From NCBI RefSeq assembly GCF_014646895.1, contig NZ_BMOD01000009.1, positions 1 through 64,000 of the forward strand: a stretch of 64,000 nt of DNA, given 5' to 3'. Below the pieces are notes generated by a model. The model was given only the letters and a program-made list of their open reading frames with translations, ran no database searches and was not told where the DNA came from. Source of the stretch: Deinococcus roseus. Lineage in GTDB: Bacteria > Deinococcota > Deinococci > Deinococcales > Deinococcaceae. The position numbers and the translations under genes are program-made. This document shows, piece by piece, positions 25,952-35,053 of this stretch (the first letter of the stretch is position 1; every line of letters starts with the position of its first letter).

Positions 25952-26896
25952 ATGCAGATGGAACGCACCATCCCCGCTGAAACCAGAACCAAACGAGGGC
26001 TGTTCAGAACGCTCCTCGACCAGAAGTACCTGCTGTTCATGAGCGTCCCCTTCGCCATCGTGGTCTTCATCTTCAGTTACATCCCCATCTGGGGCTGGAC
26101 CATGGCTTTCCAGAAGTACCGTCCCTCCAGAAGTTTCTTCGAGCAGGAATGGGTCGGCCTCGCCAACTTCGTGAAGATGTTCGAGGACCCCAACTTCTAC
26201 CTCGCTTTAAAGAACACCCTCGGAATGAGTGTCCTGGGCCTCCTGATCGGCTTCACCATGCCCATCATCTTTGCCCTGATGCTCAATGAGCTCAGAAACG
26301 GCATGTTCAAACGCTTCGTGCAGACCGTTTCCTACCTCCCGCACTTTGTGAGCTGGGTGGTGGTTTCCGGCATCGTCTACAAAATGCTCTCTACCGATGA
26401 CGGACCTGTGAACCAGCTCATCGCCCTGTTCGGGCACGAAAAAGTCCAGTTCATGGCCAAAAGCGAATACTTCTGGTTCATTGTGGTGCTCTCTGACCTC
26501 TGGAAAGAACTCGGCTGGAACACCATCATTTATCTTTCTGCCATCACTGCCATTGACGGAAGCCTGTATGAGGCCGCCAAGGTGGATGGGGCCAACCGCT
26601 GGCAACTCATGCGCCATGTGACCCTGCCCGGCATCAGCCAGGTGATCATCATCCTGCTGGTGTTAAGCATCGGGCACCTGATCGCCATTGGTTTTGAGAA
26701 ACAGCTCTTGCTGGGCAACCCCCTGGTCAGCGACGCTTCCCAGGTGCTGGATCTGTACGCCCTCAAATACGGCATCGGTCAGAACAACTTCTCCTTCGGA
26801 ACCGCCATCGGGGTCATCAACAGCGTGGTCGGTCTGGCCCTGCTGTTCACCGCCAACGGCTTCTTCAAGAAACGCACCGGAGAGAGTGTCATATGA
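25952..26896 (+). CDS. Sugar ABC transporter permease, LplB type
   Basis: 314 residues, six membrane helices. FVKMFEDPNFYLALKNTLGM and the cytoplasmic EAA loop EAAKVDGANRWQLMRHVTLP (about residues 208-227) mark a binding-protein-dependent sugar permease; the YIPIWGWTMAFQKYRP start is typical of LplB/YtcP-type pairs for complex oligosaccharides. AAGGAGG lies 7 nt before the ATG at 25952. The following permease gene overlaps by 4 nt. No ABC ATPase gene is in the locus, so the pair must share an ATPase encoded elsewhere. Confidence 0.92.
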   Translation: MQMERTIPAETRTKRGLFRTLLDQKYLLFMSVPFAIVVFIFSYIPIWGWTMAFQKYRPSRSFFEQEWVGLANFVKMFEDPNFYLALKNTLGMSVLGLLIGFTMPIIFALMLNELRNGMFKRFVQTVSYLPHFVSWVVVSGIVYKMLSTDDGPVNQLIALFGHEKVQFMAKSEYFWFIVVLSDLWKELGWNTIIYLSAITAIDGSLYEAAKVDGANRWQLMRHVTLPGISQVIIILLVLSIGHLIAIGFEKQLLLGNPLVSDASQVLDLYALKYGIGQNNFSFGTAIGVINSVVGLALLFTANGFFKKRTGESVI

Positions 26897-27807
26897 GCCA
26901 GTCTCCTTACCGCAACAATTTCCAGAAGCCCACCCTGTCTGACCGCATCATTGACATGGTCATCCTGACGGTGATGGTGCTGGTGGTGATCGTGACCCTG
27001 TACCCGTTCCTGAACGTGCTGGCCGTGAGCCTGAACAGTTCCTCGGACACTGTGAAGGGCGGCGTGACCATCTTCCCCCGAGAGTTCACCCTGGACAACT
27101 ACAGAACCATCTTCAACTTCGGGTCCATCCCCCGGGCTTTCCTGACTTCCATCCTGAGGACCGTGATTGGCACCGTGACCAGTTTGCTGGCCTGCTCGAT
27201 GGTGGCTTACGTGCTCTCCAGGAAAGATTTCATGTTCAGGAACTTCCTGAGCCGCTACCTGGCGATCACCATGTACATCTCTGGCGGCCTGATTCCCTTC
27301 TTCATCCTGATCCGGGATCTGCACCTGATGAACACCTTCACGGTGTACATCCTGCCCGGACTGGTCAACGTGTTCTTCATCTTCATGATCCGCAGCTTCA
27401 TTGACGGCCTGCCCTACGAGTTGCAGGAAAGTGCCAAGCTGGACGGAGCGAACGATTTCACCATCTTCTGGCGCGTGATTTTGCCCCTGTGCAAACCCGT
27501 GCTGGCGACGGCGGCACTGTTCATTGCAGTGGGGCAGTGGAACAGCTGGTTTGACACCTACCTGTTCAACGGATCAAACCCGGATTTGACCACCCTGCAG
27601 TTTGAACTCATGAAGATTTTGCAATCCACCCAGACCGGACAGGACGCGGTGAACGGCAACGACATGGCCAAACAGATGCAGCAGGTCAGCCCCGAGTCGA
27701 TCAAGATGGCCATCACCATGGTGACCACCATTCCGATCCTGCTGGTGTACCCCTTCCTGCAACGCTACTTTGTCGCTGGCATGACCCTGGGAGCAGTCAA
27801 GGGCTGA
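26893..27807 (+). CDS. Sugar ABC transporter permease, LplC/YtcP type
   Basis: 304 residues, six membrane helices. The EAA loop is ELQESAKLDGANDFTIFWRV (about 177-196), and the C-terminal YPFLQRYFVAGMTLGAVKG is the usual ending of this subfamily. It overlaps the first permease by ATGA and should form a heterodimer with it in the inner membrane. The binding-protein gene follows 98 bp later with an inverted repeat TTGACCGGTCAA in the gap. Confidence 0.92.
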   Translation: MSQSPYRNNFQKPTLSDRIIDMVILTVMVLVVIVTLYPFLNVLAVSLNSSSDTVKGGVTIFPREFTLDNYRTIFNFGSIPRAFLTSILRTVIGTVTSLLACSMVAYVLSRKDFMFRNFLSRYLAITMYISGGLIPFFILIRDLHLMNTFTVYILPGLVNVFFIFMIRSFIDGLPYELQESAKLDGANDFTIFWRVILPLCKPVLATAALFIAVGQWNSWFDTYLFNGSNPDLTTLQFELMKILQSTQTGQDAVNGNDMAKQMQQVSPESIKMAITMVTTIPILLVYPFLQRYFVAGMTLGAVKG

Positions 27808-27831
27808 CCTCAGCCCACACTTCCTCCAATC

Positions 27832-27843
27832 TTGACCGGTCAA
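27832..27843. repeat. Inverted repeat TTGACCGGTCAA
   Basis: Perfect 12-bp palindrome between the second permease and the binding protein. It could be a processing or binding site that sets the higher expression usual for binding proteins; no T run follows. Confidence 0.4.
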
Positions 27844-27905
27844 ATTGCTGACCCACCCCCCAAAACGAAATTTCACTCCCCGAGGAAAAAGGAGAAACAC
27901 GCATT

Positions 27906-29537
27906 ATGAAACGCACCGCTCGCATCACCCTTGGTCTGATCAGTTTGGCCCTCAGCAGCGCAGCATTCGCCCAGAGCATCAACGCCAGCGCCTTCTTTGC
28001 AGACCCCAACCCCAACTGGATGAACATGCAAGACGACGTGGGCAAGGTGATCCTGCAAAAAACCGGCGTCAACCTGAAAGCCGAATACGCCATCGGGGAC
28101 CCCGACCAGAAAGTCAATCTGCTGGCCGCTTCCGGCCAGGTGCCCGACCTGATTGCCCCCAAAGGCGCTGCAGGTGTGCTCATCGATGCAGACGCCATGC
28201 TGGACCTGACCGACCTGATCAACAAGTACGCCCCCAACATCAAAAAAGTGATTGGCAAACAGCTGAACCGAATGAAGTTCAGCAACAAAAACCAGGGCAT
28301 TTTCTTCATTCCCAACAACGACACCATCGGGCAGATCTACTTTGACAACGACGCCTGGTTCAAACTGCAACTGGGGGCGCTGAAAGAGCAGAAGTACCCC
28401 AAAGTCAAAACCCTCAAAGACTACGAGAAAGTCATTGCCGATTACGTCAAGAAGCACCCCAAAACGAGTGATGGCAAACCCACCATTGGACTCTCTCTGC
28501 TGGCAGACGACTGGCGCTTCGTGATCAGCGTGACCAACCCCGCTTTCTGGGCCACCGGCGGCTGGGACGACGGCGAATGGTACATCGACCCCAAAACCTT
28601 CAAGGCCGTGCCCCACCACTTCCGTCCTGAAGAGAAAGAATACTTCCGGTGGCTCAACCACATGAACGACATCGGGCTGCTGGACAAAGAATCCTTCACC
28701 CAGAAGTACGACCAGTACCTGGCCAAAATCGCCTCGGGCCGCGTGGTCGGTCTGATTGATGCCAACTGGGAAATCGGTGACGCCCTGAACTCCCTGAAAG
28801 CCGCAGGCAAGTTTGACCAGATGTACGGGCGTTTCCCTGCAGTGATGAAGAGTGGCATGAAAGCGGCCTACAACGCCCCCACCGGATTCCGTGGCGGATA
28901 CGGCATCGGGATCAGCAAGAACGCCAAAGATCCTGTAAAACTGATCAAATTCCTGGATTTTTTATCCAGCGATGAAGGTCAGGTTCTGATCAACTGGGGC
29001 ATCGAAGGCAAACATTACAAAGTGGTCAACGGCAAGCGGGAATTCCTGCCCAAATACGAAGAACTGCGCAAGAAAGACCCCGCAGCTTTCCAGCGTGAAA
29101 CTGGCATTGGCAGTTACGGCATGTCGCTGCGTTACGGCGACGGCGTGAAAGACAAGACCGGCAACTTTTACACCACCAACTTCCCCGACCAGATCCTCAC
29201 CAACTACACCGACGCAGAAAATGCTGCCCTGAAGGCCTACAAGGTGAAATTCTGGGGAGACCTGCTGCCCAAAGCTTCTCAGTTCAAACCCATCCCCTGG
29301 GCTGCTGCATGGTCCATCCCTGTGCCCCAGGACAGCGCCCTCAGCGAATTCTGGACCAAAGAGCAGGACATCACCCGCAAATATATCCCCAAAGCGATCC
29401 TGGCCGACCCCAAAGACTTTGACAAGATCTACGATGAGATGCTGGACGTGATGGACAAGCAACTCGGCAAGTACAGCGAACTGCAGACCCAGCTGGTGCA
29501 GGACCGCCTGAAACTCTGGGGCGTGCTGAAGAAGTAA
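27906..29537 (+). CDS. Extracellular oligosaccharide-binding protein of the ABC transporter (LplA-like)
   Basis: 543 residues, the long type of solute-binding protein found with LplB/LplC permeases. An N-terminal signal ends in LSSAAFAQS and lacks a lipobox Cys, so the protein is soluble in the periplasm rather than lipid-anchored. Segments such as GQVPDLIAPKG, DLIAPKGAAGVLIDADAMLD in part and the aromatic FWATGGWDDGEWYIDP fit binding of sugars by stacking. AAGGAG lies upstream of the ATG. It should deliver xyloglucan-like oligosaccharides to the two permeases; that substrate is inferred from neighbouring enzymes only. Confidence 0.9.
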   Translation: MKRTARITLGLISLALSSAAFAQSINASAFFADPNPNWMNMQDDVGKVILQKTGVNLKAEYAIGDPDQKVNLLAASGQVPDLIAPKGAAGVLIDADAMLDLTDLINKYAPNIKKVIGKQLNRMKFSNKNQGIFFIPNNDTIGQIYFDNDAWFKLQLGALKEQKYPKVKTLKDYEKVIADYVKKHPKTSDGKPTIGLSLLADDWRFVISVTNPAFWATGGWDDGEWYIDPKTFKAVPHHFRPEEKEYFRWLNHMNDIGLLDKESFTQKYDQYLAKIASGRVVGLIDANWEIGDALNSLKAAGKFDQMYGRFPAVMKSGMKAAYNAPTGFRGGYGIGISKNAKDPVKLIKFLDFLSSDEGQVLINWGIEGKHYKVVNGKREFLPKYEELRKKDPAAFQRETGIGSYGMSLRYGDGVKDKTGNFYTTNFPDQILTNYTDAENAALKAYKVKFWGDLLPKASQFKPIPWAAAWSIPVPQDSALSEFWTKEQDITRKYIPKAILADPKDFDKIYDEMLDVMDKQLGKYSELQTQLVQDRLKLWGVLKK

Positions 29538-29596
29538 GCTGTCCCGTTCAGCCTCCCTGTCCTTCGCCCCCCTGTCCTTCGCTGACGCTCAGGACT

Positions 29597-29622
29597 GTCC
29601 CCCCTCTGCGAGGGGGGACTTT
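29597..29622 (+). terminator. Hairpin between the binding-protein and GH95 genes
   Basis: GTCCCCCCT/AGGGGGGAC with a CTGCG loop followed by a short TTT. It is preceded by a duplicated CTGTCCTTCGC. Partial termination could lower expression of the downstream enzymes compared with the binding protein. Confidence 0.55.
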
Positions 29623-29636
29623 ACACAGAGGTTCCC

Positions 29637-31925
29637 ATGCCACCCCGTTTGCATTACACACAACCCGCCACCACCTGGAATGAAGCCCTCCCTCTGGGCA
29701 ACGGGCACCTGGGAGGGATGGTTCATGGAGGGCGGTCAGAAGAGACCATCGACCTGAACGAAAGCACCCTCTGGTCGGGGTTTCCCCGGGAAGACGTTCA
29801 ATACGAAGCCCGGCGTTCCCTGAAAAAGGTGCGGGGTTTGCTGGCCGAAGGTCAGTTCGCAACCGCCCAGGAGCTGATCGAAAGGAACATGCTGGGGAAA
29901 ACCCCGGAAGCCTACCAGCCGCTGGGCACCCTGAAGATCACCCGAAAATCAGAGGCCTCAACAGAGCCTTACCAGAGAACCCTGGATCTGGATTCGGCGG
30001 TGTTCACGGTGCAGCAAGGTGGAGGGCACCGGGAGGCTTTCATCAGCCACAAAGACCGGGTGCTGGCGTACCACTGGACGGTTGAGGAGGGGGCACCGTC
30101 TGATTTTTGGATTGCCCTGGACACGCCCCATCCTCACACCTTGCAGGCAGAAAAATCAGGGCTGCTGTTAAAAGGCCAGCTTCCCAGCCGTGTGGTGGAC
30201 AACTGGATGCAGGACCACCCCGAACCCGTGCTGTACGAGGAAGGACTGGGTTTACAGTTCTGCTGTCTGCTGGAGGTGCAAACCGATGGGGAGAGCATCC
30301 TGTCCACCCCGGGAGGCTTGCTGGTCAAAAGCGCCAGAAGCATCACTGTTTTGCTGACCGCCGTTTCAAACTTTCAGGGCTGGAATACGATGCCCGTATG
30401 GGATGACCCAGAACCAGAAGCCCGTTGCAGAAGCATTTTGCAGGACGCACTGCAGCATTCCTGGGCAAGCCTGAAAGAGCGCCACATTGCAGACCATCAG
30501 GAGCTGTTTGGGCGGGTAAAGCTGGATTTGCATGTGCAAGAATCCAGAGACCCCCTTCCCACAGATCTGCGGTTGCAGGACTACAAAAACGGCGCAGAAG
30601 ACCCTGAGCTGGAAGCCCTGTATTTTCAGTACGGGCGTTACCTGCTGATCGCCTGTTCCCGTGCAGGAGGGCAGGCGGCCAATTTGCAGGGCCTGTGGAA
30701 TCCGCATGTGATGCCGCCCTGGTTTTCGGATTACACCCTCAACATCAACACCCAGATGAACTACTGGATGGCGGAGGCGTGCAACCTCTCTGAGTGCCAC
30801 ACGCCCCTGTTTGATCTGCTGGAGGACCTGTCCCAGTCCGGGCAACGCACGGCACACATTCACTATGGGACCAGAGGCTGGACCGTCCACCACAACACCG
30901 ATCTGTGGCGCATGACCACCCCCACCAGCGGCAACGCAAGCTGGGCCTTCTGGCCGATGGGTGGAGCCTGGCTGTCCCGCCACCTGTGGGAGCATTACCT
31001 GTACACACTGGACCGGGACTTCCTGCAACAGAAAGCCCTGCCTGTGATTGCAGGGGCCAGCCGTTTCCTGCTGGACTGGCTGACCGAACAGCCAGACGGC
31101 ACGCTGGGCACCTGCCCTTCAAGCAGCCCGGAGAACCTCTTTCTGGACGCTCAGGGCAACAGATGCGCGGTCAGCAGCACCACAACCATGGACCTGGGCA
31201 TTCTGAAAGACGTGCTGGGGTTCACCTTGCAGGCCTGCGAAATTCTGGGTCTGGAGCAAGAACTGCAGCAGGACATCCGGGAAACCCTGCCCAGATTGCC
31301 TGAATTCAGAACGGGTTCACGGGGTCAGGTGCTGGAATGGGAGCAGGAATTTGAGGAGGCCGAACCCGGCCACCGCCACCTGTCCCACCTGTATGGCCTC
31401 TTTCCTGCTGATCTGTTTGATGCGCCTTTAAAAGAAGCCAGCAAAATCACCCTCTCTGAACGCATGCAGCACGGCAGCGGACACACCGGATGGAGCGCAG
31501 CCTGGGCCGCCAACCTGTTCGCACGCTTGCAGGACGGCCATCAGGCTTACGCCATGTTGCACAAACTGCTTAAGAATTCCACCCTCCCCAACCTGCTGGA
31601 CGACCACCCCCCTTTCCAGATTGATGGGAATTTCGGGGGCACTTCTGCCATTGCGGAAATGCTGCTGCAAAGCCACGGGGAAGTGCTGCACCTGCTGCCT
31701 GCCCTGCCTGAAAACTGGCCTTCTGGTTCCGTGCAGGGTTTAAAAGCCAGAGGCGGCATCACCGTGAACCTGCGTTGGGAAAAAGGTCAGCTGGTTGCCG
31801 CAGAACTGGAAGCCAGCCGCCCCATCACCCTGCCCGTGCGTTACGGACACACCCTCAAAGACCTGACCTGGACTGCAGGCCAGAAAATACAGCTGGATTT
31901 TGCTGTCCTGCAGGTCAACGCTTGA
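29637..31925 (+). CDS. GH95 alpha-L-fucosidase (or alpha-L-galactosidase)
   Basis: 762 residues. The N-terminal domain begins WNEALPLGNGHLGGMVHGG and ESTLWSG, standard for GH95. Catalytic positions of the inverting fucosidase mechanism can be placed: Asn369 and Asn371 in NINTQMNYW, Glu499 in CPSSSPENLF and Asp663 in FQIDGNFGG. The enzyme should remove alpha-1,2-fucose, which caps galactose in plant xyloglucan, or the alpha-L-galactose variant. No signal peptide is visible, so it acts inside the cell after uptake. ACAGAGG serves as ribosome site. It is in line with the transporter and the GH42 gene. Confidence 0.92.
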   Translation: MPPRLHYTQPATTWNEALPLGNGHLGGMVHGGRSEETIDLNESTLWSGFPREDVQYEARRSLKKVRGLLAEGQFATAQELIERNMLGKTPEAYQPLGTLKITRKSEASTEPYQRTLDLDSAVFTVQQGGGHREAFISHKDRVLAYHWTVEEGAPSDFWIALDTPHPHTLQAEKSGLLLKGQLPSRVVDNWMQDHPEPVLYEEGLGLQFCCLLEVQTDGESILSTPGGLLVKSARSITVLLTAVSNFQGWNTMPVWDDPEPEARCRSILQDALQHSWASLKERHIADHQELFGRVKLDLHVQESRDPLPTDLRLQDYKNGAEDPELEALYFQYGRYLLIACSRAGGQAANLQGLWNPHVMPPWFSDYTLNINTQMNYWMAEACNLSECHTPLFDLLEDLSQSGQRTAHIHYGTRGWTVHHNTDLWRMTTPTSGNASWAFWPMGGAWLSRHLWEHYLYTLDRDFLQQKALPVIAGASRFLLDWLTEQPDGTLGTCPSSSPENLFLDAQGNRCAVSSTTTMDLGILKDVLGFTLQACEILGLEQELQQDIRETLPRLPEFRTGSRGQVLEWEQEFEEAEPGHRHLSHLYGLFPADLFDAPLKEASKITLSERMQHGSGHTGWSAAWAANLFARLQDGHQAYAMLHKLLKNSTLPNLLDDHPPFQIDGNFGGTSAIAEMLLQSHGEVLHLLPALPENWPSGSVQGLKARGGITVNLRWEKGQLVAAELEASRPITLPVRYGHTLKDLTWTAGQKIQLDFAVLQVNA

Positions 31926-31937
31926 AGCACTGCTTGC

Positions 31938-31965
31938 TGTGAACTGTCTACTGTAAACTGTCTGC
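31938..31965. repeat. Two 14-bp direct repeats between GH95 and GH42 genes
   Basis: TGTGAACTGTCTAC and TGTAAACTGTCTGC stand directly side by side with two differences. It looks like a short simple-sequence element; no function can be assigned. Confidence 0.4.
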
Positions 31966-32019
31966 TTTCCAAAAATGGCCTGCTGACACCCTTCTCACAC
32001 CCATCACAAGGAGAAAAGA

Positions 32020-34071
32020 ATGATCGACCCTGGACTGCACAAAATCCCCTACGGCGGCGACTGGAACCCCGAACAGTGGGAACGGGAAATCTGGGATGAG
32101 GACATCCGGCTGTTCAAAGAAGCTGGAATTGACCTGCTGAGCATCAACATTTTTGCCTGGACCCGCCTGCAACCCGATGATGACACCTATGATTTTGCCT
32201 TGCTGGATGAGATGATCCAGCTGCTGAAAGCCAACAACATGCGGGTGTGTCTGGGAACAGGCACTGCTGCCCACCCGGCCTGGATGGCCACCAGATACCC
32301 GGACATCCTGCGGGTGGATTTTCAGGGCCGCAAGCGCAAATATGGGGACCGCCACAACTCCTGCCCATCCAGCCCCACCTACCGCCGTTTTGCCCCCAGG
32401 CTGGCAGAAGAACTGGCAAAACGCTACCAGCATGAGGAAGCCATTTCCATCTGGCACGTTTCCAACGAGTACACCGGCATCTGTTACTGCGACACCTGCG
32501 AAAAGGCCTTCCGGGAATGGCTGAAGCAGCGTTACAGTTCTCTGGACGCCCTCAATGCAGCCTGGAACACCACCTTCTGGAGCCAGACCGTCACCGACTG
32601 GGACCAGATCGTGGTGCCCAACCAGCTCACGGTACAGTGGGCAGAGCGGGGCATGTGCCAGCAGGGACTGGTGCTGGATTACCTGCGCTTCAATTCGGAC
32701 AACCACCTGGAGTGCTACACTCTGGAAAGGGATGCCATCAAAAAGCACATCCCAGAAGCCATTGTCACCACCAACCTGATGGGGGCCTACCGGCAGTACA
32801 ATTACCGCCAGTGGGCCAGCAAAATGGACGTGATCAGCTGGGATTGTTACCCCTCCCCCACCCAGCCGCCCTCCCACACTTCATTGATCCATGACCTGAT
32901 GCGCGGCCTCAAAGATGGGCAATCTTTCCTGCTGATGGAGCAAACCCCCAGCCAGACCAACTGGCAGCCCTACAACTGGGTGAAACGCCCCGGACAGATG
33001 CGTCTGGGCAGTTATCAGGCGGTGGCGCACGGAGCAGATTCGGTGCTGTTCTTCCAGATGCGCCAGAGTGTGGGGGCCTGCGAGAAATTCCACGGTGCCG
33101 TGATCGACCACACCGGACGCAACGACACCCGCGTGTTTAAAGAAGTGTCTGCACTCGGGGCAGAACTACAGAAACTGGGGCCAGACCTGATCGGGTCCAC
33201 CATTGAAAGCCAGGTGGCCCTGTGGTTCGACTGGGAAAGCTGGTGGGCTGCAGAGAACTCCGCTGGACCCAGCGTGGACATGCATTACATGGAGCAAATC
33301 GCCCTTTATTACAGCGCTTTCAACACGGCAGGCATTCAGGTGGATCTGGTGGGACCGGGGAGTGATCTTTCCAAGTACAAAGTGCTGGTCACACCCGTGA
33401 TGTACCTGCTGCACCCCGAAGATGTGGAAGCCGTGACTGGCTTCGTGCAAAACGGGGGAACCCTGGTCAGCAGTTTCCTGACCGGTGTGGCAGACGTGAA
33501 TGACCGGGTGTTCAGGGGCGGTGCCCCCGGCCCCCTGCGTGACGTGTTCGGGCTGTGGAGTGAGGAAATTGACGCGTTGCCTCCCCAGCAGAAAAACCGC
33601 ATCGTGATGCAAAACAACATGCAAGGACAGCCGGGCTTTGCCGAAAGTTACGAATGCAACCTGCTCTTTGACCTGCTGCGCCTGAACGGAGCGGAAGTGC
33701 TCGCCGCCTACGCATCCGATTTCTATGCCGGTCATCCGGCCCTCACCCGCCACCGTTCTGGCAAAGGAACGGCCTATTATGTGGCGACCAGTCCAGAAGA
33801 GGCCTTCCTGAAAGATCTGGTCCGTCACCTGATCCAGGAAACAGGCATCAAACCCGTGCTGGCCAACCTCCCTGCAGGTGTGGAGGTCACAAAACGCAGC
33901 AAAAATGGCAGGGACTTCCTGTTCCTGCTCAACCACAACCCCACAGAAGTGGAAGTGGACCTGGGAAACACGGCCCTGCACAACCTCCTGAACGACCAGA
34001 AATCCTCTGGAAAACTGGTCATGAAGGGTCGGGATGTGGTGGTGGCAGAAGAGGTGGGGGTGCTGGTTTAA
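32020..34071 (+). CDS. GH42 beta-galactosidase
   Basis: 683 residues, normal GH42 length. The N-terminal barrel starts YGGDWNPEQW and IFAWTRLQP. The acid/base Glu150 lies in WHVSNEYTG and the nucleophile Glu307 in LLMEQTPSQ. Cys residues in CYCDTC plus an earlier one near 106 form the zinc cluster seen in this family. A trimerisation domain and a small C-terminal beta domain follow. It should hydrolyse terminal beta-galactose in the cytoplasm, and so would act after the fucosidase on fucosyl-galactosyl side chains. AAGGAG precedes the ATG. Confidence 0.94.
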   Translation: MIDPGLHKIPYGGDWNPEQWEREIWDEDIRLFKEAGIDLLSINIFAWTRLQPDDDTYDFALLDEMIQLLKANNMRVCLGTGTAAHPAWMATRYPDILRVDFQGRKRKYGDRHNSCPSSPTYRRFAPRLAEELAKRYQHEEAISIWHVSNEYTGICYCDTCEKAFREWLKQRYSSLDALNAAWNTTFWSQTVTDWDQIVVPNQLTVQWAERGMCQQGLVLDYLRFNSDNHLECYTLERDAIKKHIPEAIVTTNLMGAYRQYNYRQWASKMDVISWDCYPSPTQPPSHTSLIHDLMRGLKDGQSFLLMEQTPSQTNWQPYNWVKRPGQMRLGSYQAVAHGADSVLFFQMRQSVGACEKFHGAVIDHTGRNDTRVFKEVSALGAELQKLGPDLIGSTIESQVALWFDWESWWAAENSAGPSVDMHYMEQIALYYSAFNTAGIQVDLVGPGSDLSKYKVLVTPVMYLLHPEDVEAVTGFVQNGGTLVSSFLTGVADVNDRVFRGGAPGPLRDVFGLWSEEIDALPPQQKNRIVMQNNMQGQPGFAESYECNLLFDLLRLNGAEVLAAYASDFYAGHPALTRHRSGKGTAYYVATSPEEAFLKDLVRHLIQETGIKPVLANLPAGVEVTKRSKNGRDFLFLLNHNPTEVEVDLGNTALHNLLNDQKSSGKLVMKGRDVVVAEEVGVLV

Positions 34072-34087
34072 GTTGCCGAGAGCACTG

Positions 34088-34110
34088 TAGGGGCGCAGCG
34101 TGCTGCGCCC
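34088..34110. repeat. REP-like palindrome, copy 1
   Basis: GTAG followed by GGGCGCAGC GT GCTGCGCCC, a 9-bp perfect stem with a GT centre. A degenerate copy lies at 34872-34893 on the other side of the SMI1/KNR4 gene. Such GTAGGGGCGC palindromes are dispersed repeats in many genomes. The preceding GTTGCCGAGAGC (34073-34084) is the head of the heptad repeat family. Confidence 0.6.
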
Positions 34111-34121
34111 TTCGCTGTCCG

Positions 34122-34127
34122 TATACT
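34122..34127 (+). promoter_or_regulatory. -10 box TATACT for a leaderless start
   Basis: TATACT ends 6 nt before the ATG at 34134, with no ribosome site between. This supports the ATG over a GTG at 34128. Confidence 0.5.
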
Positions 34128-34133
34128 GTGACC

Positions 34134-34835
34134 ATGAGCATCAAAGCCTTATGGGACACCCTTGAAGCCTGGTATGCCGAGAATGTCCCTCATTCTGAAC
34201 AGGCTTTTATGCCTCCCGCTTCAGAAGCAGAAATTTCAGAACTTGAAACACTTCTGGGGGCACCTCTGCCTGAAGATTTCAAGACCTCCCTGCGCATCCA
34301 CAATGGGGTGAGCTGGTATTTCGTTCTGGGGCTGTTTACTGTTGAGGAAATGAAGCGTTATCTTCTGGAAGAGGAACCATTTCAACATCAAATTTCCCCC
34401 AGATCTCTTTATTTCCACTCTTATGATCAGTTTTCCCTATACCTGTCCATAGACCCGGATTTTCCAGATCTGTACGGCAGCATCAACCAGGGAGATCTCG
34501 GTGTGCTTTATCCCAGCTTCACTTCCTGGCTTGAAGAAGTTGTGGAGTACGCTCAGGCAGGAATATTCGTATGGTTCAATGGGTATATCATCAACATCTT
34601 GAACCATGGCTTTGGCATGTGCGATCACTGCATCCACAGAAGCACCAAACCAGGGTTGAGGGAACTGCGAACCTGCAAGGCTTTTCAGACGATTCCCGTG
34701 GCTATTCACAAAGGCCTGCATGACCACCGTTACCCCTTTGATGGGGATGGTGGAATTCGATTTGAAGCAATGGCAGATGCTCCAGCGTGGGTGCATGAAA
34801 AATGGCCTCCCCTCGATGACCCTTCAGAACCCTAA
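34134..34835 (+). CDS. SMI1/KNR4 family protein
   Basis: 233 residues, cytoplasmic. The N-terminal segment MPPASEAEISELETLLGAPLP followed by DFKTSLRIHNG is the classic SMI1/KNR4 start, a fold used by many bacterial immunity proteins and by regulatory proteins. The C-terminal third contains MCDHCIHRSTKPG, with two Cys and His residues of unknown meaning. No toxin or secretion gene is nearby, so an immunity role has no support here. The gene is flanked by REP-like repeats, which suggests it was inserted into the carbohydrate locus. Confidence 0.8.
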   Translation: MSIKALWDTLEAWYAENVPHSEQAFMPPASEAEISELETLLGAPLPEDFKTSLRIHNGVSWYFVLGLFTVEEMKRYLLEEEPFQHQISPRSLYFHSYDQFSLYLSIDPDFPDLYGSINQGDLGVLYPSFTSWLEEVVEYAQAGIFVWFNGYIINILNHGFGMCDHCIHRSTKPGLRELRTCKAFQTIPVAIHKGLHDHRYPFDGDGGIRFEAMADAPAWVHEKWPPLDDPSEP

Positions 34836-34871
34836 CCGCCTCGAATGGAGGGGAAGCTTTGGAAGCATTTT

Positions 34872-34893
34872 GTAGGGCGAGGCGTGCCTAGCC
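34872..34893. repeat. REP-like palindrome, copy 2 (degenerate)
   Basis: GTAGGGCGAGGCGTGCCTAGCC: same layout as the copy at 34088 (GTAG, stem, GT centre, stem) with one mismatch in the stem and different stem bases. Confidence 0.5.
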
Positions 34894-34945
34894 TTTTGCC
34901 TGGGCATCGCAGGTTTGACATTCAGCCATGGCGTTTGCACCCTAC

Positions 34946-34980
34946 GCTCTCGGCTCTCGGCTCTCGGCTCTCGGCTCTCG
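34946..34980. repeat. Five perfect GCTCTCG tandem repeats
   Basis: Five uninterrupted 7-bp units, followed by GGCAA, the complement of the TTGCC head seen in the copy at 13757. It is the longest member in this window of the AGCCGAG heptad family and lies 70 bp upstream of the aldo/keto reductase. Unit number may vary between strains. Confidence 0.8.
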
Positions 34981-35015
34981 GCAATGAAGCGTTCTGGCAC
35001 ATATGCACCTTCCAT

Positions 35016-35029
35016 TCGAATCGATTCAG
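35016..35029. promoter_or_regulatory. LacI-type operator, site 4
   Basis: TTCGAATCGATTCA with the core GAATCGATTC palindromic, directly followed by AGGTATAAAGG, whose TATAAA could be the -10 box. It is 25-38 bp upstream of the aldo/keto reductase ATG and links this gene to the regulon of sites 1 to 3. Confidence 0.65.
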
Positions 35030-35053
35030 GTATAAAGGTGCAGGAGGCACAAC

